From the NCBI GenBank assembly GCA_050247155.1, contig JBFWUS010000006.1, positions 1 through 64,000 of the forward strand: a stretch of 64,000 nt of DNA. Direction: 5' to 3'. This DNA comes from Mesorhizobium_G sp050247155. Its GTDB lineage: Bacteria; Pseudomonadota; Alphaproteobacteria; Rhizobiales; Rhizobiaceae. The position numbers were made by a program, and so were the translations under genes. The notes under the pieces are model-generated. The model was given only the letters and a program-made list of their open reading frames with translations, had not been told where the DNA came from and ran no database searches. Shown here piece by piece: positions 51,542 through 60,641 of this stretch (position 1 is its first letter; each line of letters opens with the position of its first letter).

Positions 51542-52579
51542 ATGAACAAACTTCTTCTCACCGCCTCGGCGGTTGCCTTGGTCATTGGCATGTCGGCAGG
51601 CGTTGCCGCCGCGCGCGACCAGATCCAGGTCGCTGGCTCGTCCACGGTCCTGCCTTACGCCAAGATCGTCGCCGAGCGGTTCGGCGAGACCTTCACCAAC
51701 TTCAAGACTCCGGTCGTTGAATCCGGCGGCTCGGGCGCCGGCATCAAGGAATTCTGCAAGGGCGCCGGCGAGGACACCATCGACATCGCCAACTCGTCGC
51801 GTCCGATCAAGGACACCGAGGTCGAGTCGTGCAAGACGGCCGGCGTGAACGAAATCCAGGAAGTGAAGATCGGCTATGACGGCATCGTGTTCGCCACCGA
51901 CGCGACCGGTCCGGACTTCGCACTGACCCCGGAAGATATCTACAAGGCGCTTGCCGCCAAGATCGCTGTCGACGGCAAGCTGGTCGACAACCCGAACACC
52001 AAGTGGAACCAGGTCAACCCGGCGCTGCCGGACTGGGATATCGCCGCCTACATCCCGGGCGAAAAGCACGGCACGCGTGAAGTGTTCGAAGAAAAGCTGC
52101 TGATCGCCGGCTGCAAGACGCTGGGCGGCGTCGAAGCTGCGAAGGCTTCGGGTCTCGACGAGAAGGCCGCGGACGCCGCCTGCAAGGCCGTGCGCAAGGA
52201 CGGCAAGGCTGTCGACATCGACGGCGACTACACCGAGACGCTCGCCCGCATCGACTCGAACAAGACCGGCGTCGGCGTGTTCGGCCTTTCCTTCTACGAA
52301 AACAACGCCGACAAGCTGAAGGTCGCCACCGTTGGCGGCGTGACGCCTTCGGTCGAGACCATCGCCAAGGGCGAATATCCGGTGTCGCGTCCACTCTTCT
52401 TCTACGTGAAGAAGTCGCATCTCGGCGTCGTGCCGGGCCTGAAGGAATATGTCGAGTTCTTCCTCGATGACCAGATGATCGGCCCCGACGGTCCGCTCGC
52501 CGAGTACGGCCTGGTTCCTGCTCCGGACGCCGAGCGCCAGGAACAGCGCGACGCCTTCGGCGCCGGCAAGGTGATGTAG
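51542..52579 (+). CDS. pstS: Phosphate-binding protein PstS
   Basis: 345 residues with signal peptide (NKLLLTASAVALVIGMSAGV). Start of mature part RDQIQVAGSSTVLPYAKIVA, phosphate-loop residues in VESGGSGAGIKEFC and IANSSRPIKDTE. High-affinity phosphate capture in the periplasm. AGGAG before ATG 51542. First gene of pst, under a Pho box. Confidence 0.95.
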   Translation: MNKLLLTASAVALVIGMSAGVAAARDQIQVAGSSTVLPYAKIVAERFGETFTNFKTPVVESGGSGAGIKEFCKGAGEDTIDIANSSRPIKDTEVESCKTAGVNEIQEVKIGYDGIVFATDATGPDFALTPEDIYKALAAKIAVDGKLVDNPNTKWNQVNPALPDWDIAAYIPGEKHGTREVFEEKLLIAGCKTLGGVEAAKASGLDEKAADAACKAVRKDGKAVDIDGDYTETLARIDSNKTGVGVFGLSFYENNADKLKVATVGGVTPSVETIAKGEYPVSRPLFFYVKKSHLGVVPGLKEYVEFFLDDQMIGPDGPLAEYGLVPAPDAERQEQRDAFGAGKVM

Positions 52580-52586
52580 GATTGGT

Positions 52587-52706
52587 ACCCTCCCCTTGAG
52601 GGGGAGGGTCGGACCGTAGGTCCGGGGTGGGGTGTGCCCCCACGCGTGCAAAAGTTCACCCCACCCCGTCGCTTCGCGACGACCCTCCCCCCTCAAGGGG
52701 AGGGTG
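52587..52706. repeat. C-rich palindromic repeat, copy 6 (full length)
   Basis: Almost the same as copy 1: ACCCTCCCCTTGAGGGGGAG, then GGTCGGACCGTAGGTCCGGG, and the far arm CCCCCCTCAAGGGGAGGGTG. It lies between pstS and pstC, inside one operon. A folded RNA here could help keep the pstS message at a higher level than the rest, as intercistronic palindromes do in other bacteria. Confidence 0.85.
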
Positions 52707-52754
52707 GCTCCAGGGCCGCGTGAGGGGCTTCTTCCTCAGTTCGGTTCTGAAGCC

Positions 52755-54218
52755 ATGTCCACCTTTGTAACATTTGCCCTCGTTCTCGCCATCGGCTTGG
52801 CGGCGTTCGTCGTCGGACGGAGCCGGGCGCTGAACGCGGCCGCCGCCGCCGCGGCGGGGCAAAAGCCGCATTCGCGGTCGCACTATCACGGCTCCTGGGC
52901 CTTCCTGCTCGCCACACTGCCCGCGCTGCTGTTCCTGATCGTCTGGTCGATCGGCGCGAGTTCTTATCAGCAGGGTCAGGTCGCCTCGGCCATCCGAACG
53001 CAGACAGGTGAAACCGCGCATATCGCCACCACGCTGGTCAACAGCCTGGCCAACGGCCTGAAATTGCTGAATGGCGACCAGGCGTCCAACCCTCCCAGGA
53101 CGATGGCGGAGATCAACCCGCTGCTTGCGGCTAAGGGCGTCACACTGGCTTCCGACACCCAGGATTACATGATCCCGATCGCCGTCGAAGCCAACGCCAG
53201 CAAGGCGCGGCTCGGCTGGATCGGCGGCATCGCCACGCTATTCCTCTCGCTGCTCGGCGCCGGCTACGGATTGAGCCAGATCGCGGTCAGGGCGCGCGCC
53301 CGCGACAAGGTCGAGAAGGTGATGCTGGCCTCGCTGTTCACGGCATCGACGCTGGCCATCGTCACAACCATCGGCATCGTGCTGTCGATGCTGTTCCAGA
53401 CGATCACGTTCTTCGGCCAAGTGTCGCCCTGGAACTTCTTCTTCGGCACGGTGTGGGACCCACGCTTCGCCGCCGCCGGCTCGGGCGGATCGGAAGGCCA
53501 ATTTGGCTTGATCCCGCTGCTCGCCGGCACGCTCTACATCGCTTTCGTGGCGTTGCTGGTGGCCGTTCCGGTCGGGTTGATGTCGGCCGTCTACATGTCG
53601 GAATATGCGTCCAAGCCGGTTCGTTCCGTGGTGAAGCCGGCGCTGGAACTGCTCGCCGGCATCCCGACCATCGTCTATGGCATTTTCGCCCTTGTGACGC
53701 TCGGCCCTTGGCTGCGCGACCTCAGCGCCGCGCTCTATGGCGGCTCGCCTTTCATCCAGGCGCAATCGATCTTCACCGCCGGTCTGGTGATGGGCGTTAT
53801 GTTGATCCCGGTCGTGTCGTCGCTGTCGGACGACATCATCAACGCGGTGCCGCAGGCGATGCGTGACGGGTCGCTCGGTCTCGGCGCGACGCGGTCGGAA
53901 ACGATCAAGCGCGTCATCCTGCCGGCGGCCTTGCCTGGCATTGTCGGTGCGGTGCTTCTGACGGCGTCACGCGCCATCGGCGAGACGATGATCGTGGTGC
54001 TGGCAGCGGGTGTCGCCGCCAATCTCACCGCCAACCCGTTCGAGGCAATGACGACCATCACCGTCAAGATCGTCAACCAGCTTACCGGCGATCTGGAGTT
54101 CAATTCGCCGCAGACGCTGGTGGCTTTCGCGCTGGGCATCACGCTGTTCTTCGTGACGCTGGCCATGAACATCGTCGCGCTCGCCATCGTGCGTAAGTAT
54201 CGGGAGCAGTACGAATGA
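52755..54218 (+). CDS. pstC: Phosphate ABC permease PstC (long form)
   Basis: 487 residues; the C-terminal 300 residues are the usual PstC with AVYMSEYASKPVRSVVKPAL, ELLAGIPTIVYGIFALVTLG and the EAA loop DGSLGLGATRSETIKRVILP. The N-terminal 190 residues, with two extra helices and a loop (KLLNGDQASNPPRTMAEINP), are the extension often found in Alphaproteobacteria. It overlaps pstA by 4 bases. Confidence 0.95.
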   Translation: MSTFVTFALVLAIGLAAFVVGRSRALNAAAAAAAGQKPHSRSHYHGSWAFLLATLPALLFLIVWSIGASSYQQGQVASAIRTQTGETAHIATTLVNSLANGLKLLNGDQASNPPRTMAEINPLLAAKGVTLASDTQDYMIPIAVEANASKARLGWIGGIATLFLSLLGAGYGLSQIAVRARARDKVEKVMLASLFTASTLAIVTTIGIVLSMLFQTITFFGQVSPWNFFFGTVWDPRFAAAGSGGSEGQFGLIPLLAGTLYIAFVALLVAVPVGLMSAVYMSEYASKPVRSVVKPALELLAGIPTIVYGIFALVTLGPWLRDLSAALYGGSPFIQAQSIFTAGLVMGVMLIPVVSSLSDDIINAVPQAMRDGSLGLGATRSETIKRVILPAALPGIVGAVLLTASRAIGETMIVVLAAGVAANLTANPFEAMTTITVKIVNQLTGDLEFNSPQTLVAFALGITLFFVTLAMNIVALAIVRKYREQYE

Positions 54219-55534
54219 CCGCCGCCACATTCGATACGGCGCTGCCGACCGCCGCTCGCCCGGCGCGCCGCGATATCGGCATCAAGAAGCGCTATGCCGC
54301 CGAGGCGCGCTTCAAGGCCTATGGCATCGCGGCCATCACCTTCGGCCTGATCTTTCTGGCGATCATGCTGGGGTCCATCTTCACCAAGGGCTATACCGCC
54401 TTCTGGCAGACCAATGTCACCTTGCCGGTGACGTTCGATCAGTCCGTCATCGACCCGCAGAATAAGCGCGAAAGCGACCCGTCCGTTCTGGTCAAGGCGA
54501 ACTACGACAAGCTGGCGCAGAACGCACTGATATCGAAGCTTGGCATCAAGCCCGATGACAAGCCGACTATTGCGAAATTGAAGGGCTTTCTGTCCGACAG
54601 CGCGCGTATCCAGTTGCGCGACAAACTGATGGCCGACCCCTCCTTGATGGGCAAGACGGTCGACGTCGCGATGCTGGCCTCGGCCAATATCGACTCGGCG
54701 TTCAAGGGGCAGGTCGACCTCACCGTGCCGGAAGCCCGGCGCAAGGTGAAGGACCAGCAGATCACCTGGATGAACGAACTGGCCAAGGACGGCACGCTGG
54801 CGGAAAAATTCAACACCGGACTGTTCACCTATGGCGCGTCCAGCCGCCCGGAAACCTCGGGCATCGGCGTGGCCATCGTCGGCTCACTTTACATGATGAT
54901 CATCGTGCTCGTGCTGGCGCTGCTGGTTGGCGTTGCAGCTTCGATCTATCTCGAAGAGTTTGCCAAGAAGAACAGGCTGACTGATCTTATCGAGGTCAAC
55001 ATCAACAACCTCGCGGCCGTTCCGTCCATCGTGTTCGGCTTGCTCGGCCTCGCGGTCTTCATCAACTTTCTCGGCATGCCGCGCTCGGCGTCCATCGTCG
55101 GCGGCATCACGCTGTCGCTGATGACACTGCCGACCATCATCATCGCCACCCGCGCCGCTCTCGCCGCCGTGCCGCCGTCCATCCGGCAGGCCGCGCTTGG
55201 ACTGGGGGCGTCCAAGATGCAGATGGTGTTCCATCATGTGCTGCCGCTGGCGATGCCCGGCATCCTGACGGGTACGATCATTGGCCTGGCGCGTGCGCTC
55301 GGCGAGACCGCGCCGCTGCTTCTGATCGGCATGGTGGCCTTCGTCGCCAACTATCCGACCACGCCTTTCGATCCCGCAACGGCGCTGCCGGTACAGATCT
55401 ACATGTGGGCGAACGAGGCCGAACGCGCCTTCGTCGAGCGCATGTCGGGCGCGATCATCATCCTGCTTGTTTTCCTGATGGCCATGAACATCACCGCCAT
55501 CATCCTGCGCCGCAAATTCGAGCGCCGGTGGTAG
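54215..55534 (+). CDS. pstA: Phosphate ABC permease PstA
   Basis: 439 residues with an N-terminal extension of about 200 residues including a periplasmic loop (NKRESDPSVLVKANYDKLAQ). Core permease with ASIYLEEFAKKNRLTDLIEV, NNLAAVPSIVFGLLGLAVFI and the EAA loop ALGLGASKMQMVFHHVLPLA. ATG 54215 overlaps pstC. Forms the channel with PstC. Confidence 0.95.
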   Translation: MTAATFDTALPTAARPARRDIGIKKRYAAEARFKAYGIAAITFGLIFLAIMLGSIFTKGYTAFWQTNVTLPVTFDQSVIDPQNKRESDPSVLVKANYDKLAQNALISKLGIKPDDKPTIAKLKGFLSDSARIQLRDKLMADPSLMGKTVDVAMLASANIDSAFKGQVDLTVPEARRKVKDQQITWMNELAKDGTLAEKFNTGLFTYGASSRPETSGIGVAIVGSLYMMIIVLVLALLVGVAASIYLEEFAKKNRLTDLIEVNINNLAAVPSIVFGLLGLAVFINFLGMPRSASIVGGITLSLMTLPTIIIATRAALAAVPPSIRQAALGLGASKMQMVFHHVLPLAMPGILTGTIIGLARALGETAPLLLIGMVAFVANYPTTPFDPATALPVQIYMWANEAERAFVERMSGAIIILLVFLMAMNITAIILRRKFERRW

Positions 55535-55552
55535 GCTTCGGAGTCTGTCGAT

Positions 55553-56377
<825 letters not shown>

Positions 56378-56429
56378 CGGCTAGCCGGCGCGGCTTCCCG
56401 GCAATGGCACAGAATATCGCGGAGAGTAG

Positions 56430-57140
56430 ATGATGGGCGAGCACACAGTCTCCTCATTCGACCAGGAATTGAACCAGATCGATCGGCTGATCCGCTCGAT
56501 GGGGGATACGGCCGGCACGATGGTCGAGTCGTCGATACAGGCGCTGCTCAAGGGCGATGCGGCTCAGGGCCAACGCGTGATTTCCGAGGACGCGGTGATG
56601 GACGACCATCAGCGCGAGCTGGACGATCGCGCGATCACGCTCATCGCCAAGCGTCAGCCGATGGCGCAGGATCTGCGCGCTGTTGTCGGCGCCATTCGCA
56701 TGGCGGGCGATCTTGAGCGTATCGGCGACCTCGCCAAGAACATCGCCAAGCGCGTCTCGGCGGTCGGCGAGACCAGGATGCCGAAAAGCCTGACCCACGG
56801 CATAGAGGCCATGTCGAAACTTGTGCTCGAGCAAGTGAACGATGTGGTCGACCTTTACGTGTCGCGCAATGCCCAGGGGTTGACCGAATTGCGGGACAAT
56901 GACGAGAAGATCGATGTTCGCTACACCGCCGTCTTCCGCGAGCTGTTGACCTATATGATGGAAGACCCGCGCAACATTACCGCCTGCACGCATCTGCTCT
57001 TTTGCGCCAAGAACCTCGAACGTATCGGCGACCACGTGACGAACATCGCCGAAAACGCCTATTATGTCGTGACTGGCGAGCAGTTGCCGGTGTCCCGTCC
57101 GAAGCATGACGAGACGACGGCGGCGATTGTCGGCGCCTGA
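56430..57140 (+). CDS. phoU: Phosphate regulator PhoU
   Basis: 236 residues made of two three-helix repeats, each with the metal-binding E/DxxxD pattern (VGAIRMAGDLERIGDLAKNI and LFCAKNLERIGDHVTNIAEN). Links the Pst transporter to the PhoR kinase and keeps phosphate genes off when phosphate is ample. ATG 56430 or 56433. Confidence 0.95.
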   Translation: MMGEHTVSSFDQELNQIDRLIRSMGDTAGTMVESSIQALLKGDAAQGQRVISEDAVMDDHQRELDDRAITLIAKRQPMAQDLRAVVGAIRMAGDLERIGDLAKNIAKRVSAVGETRMPKSLTHGIEAMSKLVLEQVNDVVDLYVSRNAQGLTELRDNDEKIDVRYTAVFRELLTYMMEDPRNITACTHLLFCAKNLERIGDHVTNIAENAYYVVTGEQLPVSRPKHDETTAAIVGA

Positions 57141-57152
57141 GGATAGTCGCAA

Positions 57153-57842
57153 ATGATCGCACCCAAGATCATGGTGGTCGAGGACGAGGAGCCGCTGGGT
57201 GTGCTCCTCAAATACAATCTGGAAGCCGAAGGTTATCAGGTCGAGGTCATCACTCGTGGTGACGAGGCCGAGGTGCGGCTTCAGGAAAACGTGCCGGATT
57301 TGCTCGTGCTCGACTGGATGGTGCCCGCGGTCTCCGGCATCGAGCTCTGCCGCCGCCTGCGCATGCGTCCGGAAACCGAGCGCCTGCCCGTCATCATGCT
57401 GACGGCGCGGGGCGAGGAAAGCGACCGCGTGCGAGGCCTTTCCACCGGGGCTGACGATTATCTCGTAAAGCCCTTTTCAACGCCGGAGTTTCTGGCGCGC
57501 GTGAAAGCTTTGCTGCGCCGGGCGAAGCCGGAGGTGCTTTCCAGCGTGCTGAAGGTCGGCGACATCGTGCTCGACCGTGAATCGCACCGCGTCTATCGCA
57601 GGAAGAGCGAGCTGAAGCTCGGGCCGACCGAGTTCCGCCTGCTCGAATTCATGATGCGGCACCCCGGCCGTGTGTTTTCACGCACCCAATTGCTCGACAA
57701 TGTCTGGGGCGAGACGATCTACATCGACGAACGCACTGTCGATGTTCATGTCGGGCGGCTGCGCAAGGCGGTCAACACGAACCGCCAGCCCGACGTCATC
57801 CGCACCATTCGCGGCTCGGGATATGCGATCCAGGAAGATTAA
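57153..57842 (+). CDS. phoB: Phosphate response regulator PhoB
   Basis: 229 residues. Receiver domain with phosphoacceptor Asp in LLVLDWMVPAVSGIELC, Thr in IIMLTARGEESDRV and Lys in DYLVKPFSTPE; winged-helix OmpR-type domain with GPTEFRLLEFMMRHPGRVFS and VDVHVGRLRKAVNTNRQPDV. Binds the Pho box upstream of pstS. The kinase gene phoR is not in this window. It closes the pst-phoU-phoB unit. Confidence 0.95.
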   Translation: MIAPKIMVVEDEEPLGVLLKYNLEAEGYQVEVITRGDEAEVRLQENVPDLLVLDWMVPAVSGIELCRRLRMRPETERLPVIMLTARGEESDRVRGLSTGADDYLVKPFSTPEFLARVKALLRRAKPEVLSSVLKVGDIVLDRESHRVYRRKSELKLGPTEFRLLEFMMRHPGRVFSRTQLLDNVWGETIYIDERTVDVHVGRLRKAVNTNRQPDVIRTIRGSGYAIQED

Positions 57843-57893
57843 TGCGTGTCGCCGCTGATGCGCGTTGGCCGATCAGAAAAAGTGCAAAATGGT

Positions 57894-57918
57894 GGAACCG
57901 TTTGGGCTCAGATTCATT
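57894..57918 (+). promoter_or_regulatory. EcfG-type promoter of the small RNA candidate
   Basis: GGAAC (57894-57898), 18 bases, TT. The -10 reads CATT instead of CGTT, so it is a weaker form. Starts would fall near 57925, the 5' end of the three-hairpin RNA. Confidence 0.5.
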
Positions 57919-57924
57919 GTTGGG

Positions 57925-58019
57925 ACAGACGATCTCTCCCCCCATCCCACAGGTCGTCTATCGAGATGTCCCCCTCTCGACACTGGAAGCCGGCCTTGCG
58001 CCGGCTTCTCCTTTTTTTC
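57925..58019 (+). ncRNA. Candidate stress-linked small RNA with two C-rich loops
   Basis: About 95 bases folding into three hairpins: AGACGA (57927-57932) with TCGTCT (57954-57959), loop CTCTCCCCCCAT-rich; TCGAGA (57961-57966) with TCTCGA (57975-57980), loop TGTCCCCC; and GAAGCCGG (57986-57993) with CCGGCTTC (58001-58008), followed by TCCTTTTTTT, an intrinsic terminator. Exposed C-rich loops are typical of small RNAs that bind Shine-Dalgarno regions, and a stress-sigma RNA of this kind (GsrN) is known in Caulobacter. An EcfG-like promoter stands just upstream. Confidence 0.65.
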
Positions 58020-58153
58020 TGGCATTGCGTCCATGCTCGGGAGTAGCCGCCCACAAATGCAGACGCCGGGCAATTGTCCGAAAACAATCACCCAGCGCGC
58101 CCCAAGAGCCGATTGAGGGGTTCGGCTCCTAGTCCAGAAAATGCGAGCCGAAC

Positions 58154-58318
58154 CTAGGCCCTGCGCATCAAGCCCATGACGAGCGAGATGACCAGGAAGG
58201 CCAGGAAGATGAAGAAGAGTATCTTGGCGATACCGGCGGATGCACCAGCTATGCCGCCAAACCCCAATGCAGCCGCGACAATCGCAACGACGAGGAACAC
58301 TAGAGCCCAGTAGAGCAT
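58154..58318 (-). CDS. DUF1328 small membrane protein
   Basis: 54 residues from ATG 58318, with GAGGGAG in front. Two hydrophobic helices (LYWALVFLVVAIVAAALGFG and AKILFFIFLAFLVISLVMGL) joined by GGIAGASAG, ending MRRA: the DUF1328/YtjA pattern. Its EcfG promoter puts it in the general stress regulon. Confidence 0.9.
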   Translation of the reverse strand: MLYWALVFLVVAIVAAALGFGGIAGASAGIAKILFFIFLAFLVISLVMGLMRRA

Positions 58319-58348
58319 GGTGAATACTCCCTCATTGTTCGGGGATAT

Positions 58349-58373
58349 AACGGCTGCCGGGCAATTGAGTTCC
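58349..58373 (-). promoter_or_regulatory. EcfG promoter of the DUF1328 gene
   Basis: On the minus strand GGAAC, 16 bases, CGTT: a perfect match to the alphaproteobacterial general stress consensus, about 31 bases before ATG 58318. Confidence 0.85.
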
Positions 58374-58411
58374 ATCTGAAGTCGAGGAACTTGGCCGGCT
58401 TCGGATATCTA

Positions 58412-59206
58412 TTAAGCGGCGGCCTTCGCCTGGCGGTCGAAAAACAGCGCCTGGCTGATCAGCGCCTTCACCATTTCCGGCACGAAGGGCTTCGTCACCA
58501 GGAAGGTCGGTTCTGGTCGCTCGCCGGTCAGCAGCCGCTCAGGGAAAGCGGTGATGAAGATCACCGGAATCTGGGCCGAAGCCAGGATTTCGTTCACCGC
58601 ATCGATGCCGGAACTGCCATCGGCCAGCTGGATATCGGCCAGCACCATTTTCGGACGCGCCTTGTGGAAGAGTTCGGTGGCCTCCGCATGGGTGCGCGCG
58701 ATCCCGACGACACGATGGCCGAGGCTTTCGACCATCTCCTCGATGTCCATGGCGATCAGCGGCTCGTCCTCGATGATCAGGATGTCGGTCGCCATCTGGC
58801 GCGAGACCTCGGCGCTGGCCTGTGTCAACAGCTCGGCGAATTCCTCGATCGGCATTTCCAGAATTTCCGCCGCTTCTTCTTCGGAGAAGCCTTCCACGGC
58901 AACCAACAGGAAAGCCTGGCGCTGCAGCGGCGCCAGCGCCCCGAGATTGGCCTGCGCCTGGCGTTCCCAGCTTGGGCTCGACGATTCGAGTGGCACTTTG
59001 ATCGACACGGTGGTGAAAAGCCGGGTGAACAACTGATAGAGCGCGATGCGCTCGCTCGAGGCCTTCGGAAATAGCGAGACATCTGCGATCAGCGCTTCCA
59101 ACATCGCCGCCACCATGGCATCGCCGCTGGACTGCGAGCCCGAAACGGCTCGGGAGAAGCGTCGGAGATAGGGCAGATGGGGGGCGATCGCTGTGGACAA
59201 GCTCAT
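58412..59206 (-). CDS. phyR: General stress response regulator PhyR
   Basis: 264 residues from ATG 59206 (GAGGGA in front). N-terminal sigma-like domain (LPYLRRFSRAVSGSQSSGDA to about 130, including LAPLQRQAFLLVAVEGFSEE) that mimics EcfG, then a receiver domain with phospho-Asp in MVLADIQLADG and Lys in FLVTKPFVPE. When phosphorylated it binds NepR and frees EcfG. ATG 59218 is an alternative start. Confidence 0.96.
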   Translation of the reverse strand: MSLSTAIAPHLPYLRRFSRAVSGSQSSGDAMVAAMLEALIADVSLFPKASSERIALYQLFTRLFTTVSIKVPLESSSPSWERQAQANLGALAPLQRQAFLLVAVEGFSEEEAAEILEMPIEEFAELLTQASAEVSRQMATDILIIEDEPLIAMDIEEMVESLGHRVVGIARTHAEATELFHKARPKMVLADIQLADGSSGIDAVNEILASAQIPVIFITAFPERLLTGERPEPTFLVTKPFVPEMVKALISQALFFDRQAKAAA

Positions 59207-59255
59207 AAGATCCCTCATGTTTATTGTGGGCTTGGCGCATAAAGAGTGAGGTAAA

Positions 59256-59280
59256 ACGCGGAAAGCAACACATAGTTCCA
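59256..59280 (-). promoter_or_regulatory. EcfG promoter of phyR
   Basis: GGAAC-N16-CGTT on the minus strand, about 50 bases before the phyR start. It gives positive feedback of the stress sigma factor on its own activator. Confidence 0.85.
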
Positions 59281-59298
59281 AAAATTGTCGGGCGGGAT

Positions 59299-59323
59299 GG
59301 AACCTTGTACGGCCTGTCGCGTT
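59299..59323 (+). promoter_or_regulatory. EcfG promoter of nepR-ecfG
   Basis: GGAAC-N16-CGTT, 68 bases before the nepR start and back to back with the phyR promoter. It is a perfect consensus site and shows autoregulation of the module. Confidence 0.88.
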
Positions 59324-59390
59324 GGAAGCAGTTCGAGAGGGCGGGCCTGTCGGCGGGCAGGCACAGTGTATGGTGTGAAGGGCATAGATA

Positions 59391-59585
59391 ATGAATGAAG
59401 CAACGGCGACGCCCAAGCGCCCCTTGCGCAAGAGGGACGCCAAGGATCCTCTGGGCGCAAACAGCGAAATCGCCAGGAAGCTCAAGCAATATTACAGCTC
59501 AGTCGTAACCGATGAGGTGCCGGACCGTTTTGCGCAGCTTCTCAACAAGCTGGAATCTGCCGAAACGCCTCGGGACGAGGGCTGA
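59391..59585 (+). CDS. nepR: Anti-sigma factor NepR
   Basis: 64 residues. The helical core EIARKLKQYYSSVVTDEVPD RFAQLLNKLE is the hallmark of NepR, which holds EcfG inactive until PhyR-P takes it away. The basic N-terminus (PKRPLRKRDAKD) is unstructured. Five bases separate it from ecfG, so the two are co-translated. Confidence 0.93.
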   Translation: MNEATATPKRPLRKRDAKDPLGANSEIARKLKQYYSSVVTDEVPDRFAQLLNKLESAETPRDEG

Positions 59586-59590
59586 AGCCG

Positions 59591-60136
59591 ATGCCTGCAG
59601 CCAGCTTCAAGACCGACTTGCTCGGTGCGATTCCGAGCCTGCGCGCTTTCGCCGTTTCCTTGTCGCAGAACGCCGATAAGGCCGACGATCTGGTGCAGGA
59701 AACCTTGATGAAGGCCTGGGACAAGCAGTCCAGCTTCCAAATGGGCACCAATCTCAAGGCTTGGCTGTTCACCATCCTGCGCAATGAATTCTATTCGCAG
59801 ATGCGCAAGCGCGGACGCGAGGTACAGGACACGGACGGCGCGATGACGGCGCGGCTGGCGATCCATCCGGAGCAGGACGGGATGCTGGACCTCGAAGATT
59901 TCCGCTCGGCGCTCGACCAGTTGCCGCCAGATCAGCGCGAGGCGATCATCCTCATTGGCGCGTCCGGGTTTTCCTATGAGGAGGCTGCCGACATTTGCGA
60001 CTGCGCGGTGGGCACCATCAAGAGCCGCGTCAGCCGGGCGCGGACCAGGCTGCATGAAATTCTGGGCGTCGATGACGATTCGGAATATGGGCCGGACGCG
60101 ATCTCGACCCAGGTGCTCGGCTCAAATATTCCGTGA
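59591..60136 (+). CDS. ecfG: General stress sigma factor EcfG
   Basis: 181 residues. Region 2 has ADDLVQETLMKAWDKQSSFQ, region 4 has YEEAADICDCAVGTIKSRVS RARTRL. It is the extracytoplasmic-function sigma of Alphaproteobacteria (EcfG/RpoE2/SigT) that reads GGAAC-N16-CGTT. Seven such sites lie within 6 kb. Its end overlaps the convergent receiver gene by 15 bases. Confidence 0.95.
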   Translation: MPAASFKTDLLGAIPSLRAFAVSLSQNADKADDLVQETLMKAWDKQSSFQMGTNLKAWLFTILRNEFYSQMRKRGREVQDTDGAMTARLAIHPEQDGMLDLEDFRSALDQLPPDQREAIILIGASGFSYEEAADICDCAVGTIKSRVSRARTRLHEILGVDDDSEYGPDAISTQVLGSNIP

Positions 60137-60571
60137 ACTGAGTCTGATTGCAGCACTCAACGCCTCGACCAGCGCGCTGCCTGCATAGGGCTTCGAGAGC
60201 ATCACGACGTCCGGGAAATCGAGCGTTAGTTCTGGCGCGCCGGTATAACCCGTGGTGAATACGATCGGCAGGTTGTTCGCTCGCATCGCGGCGGCAAGCG
60301 GCAAGGTCGAATGATCGCCGAGGACGAGATCGACGATCGCGGCGTCGAAGAGAGAAAAATCCAGCGCATTGGCGTCGTCGATATGCCTGATCGTGACAAT
60401 TTTCGTTGCGCCGTGCTCCTTGCACAATTCTTCGACGTCCAGCGCGATCAACGGCTCGTCCTCGACCAGCAGAATGCTCCGTCTCTCAAGACTTCGGTTT
60501 TGCAATGATGCCTCGCTTTCAAATCGCGAGACATGGCTGTCCAAATCATTGGTGTCATTAAGAAAAGACAT
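60122..60571 (-). CDS. Single-domain response regulator
   Basis: 149 residues: an N-terminal tail of about 30 residues, then a receiver with acidic pocket LLVEDEPLIALDVEEL, phospho-Asp in AAIVDLVLGDHS, Thr in VFTTGYTGAP and Lys in VMLSKPYAGS. No output domain. Such receivers next to phyR often act as extra phosphate donors or sinks for the stress pathway; that is inference. Overlaps ecfG end to end. Confidence 0.85.
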   Translation of the reverse strand: MSFLNDTNDLDSHVSRFESEASLQNRSLERRSILLVEDEPLIALDVEELCKEHGATKIVTIRHIDDANALDFSLFDAAIVDLVLGDHSTLPLAAAMRANNLPIVFTTGYTGAPELTLDFPDVVMLSKPYAGSALVEALSAAIRLSSRNI

Positions 60572-60641
60572 GGTGGGAGGCCGGGCGATGCGCTAGCTTC
60601 TGCTGCCGGCCCGAATGGCTTGATGCCTTGGAGGAGCGGCT

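Noticed and set aside
51383..52696. 437-codon open frame opposite pstS
   Set aside because: Antisense shadow; it even runs through the palindromic repeat.
2193..52706. CRISPR array from the scattered C-rich repeats
   Set aside because: The copies are kilobases apart, palindromic and without regular spacers; no cas genes are present.
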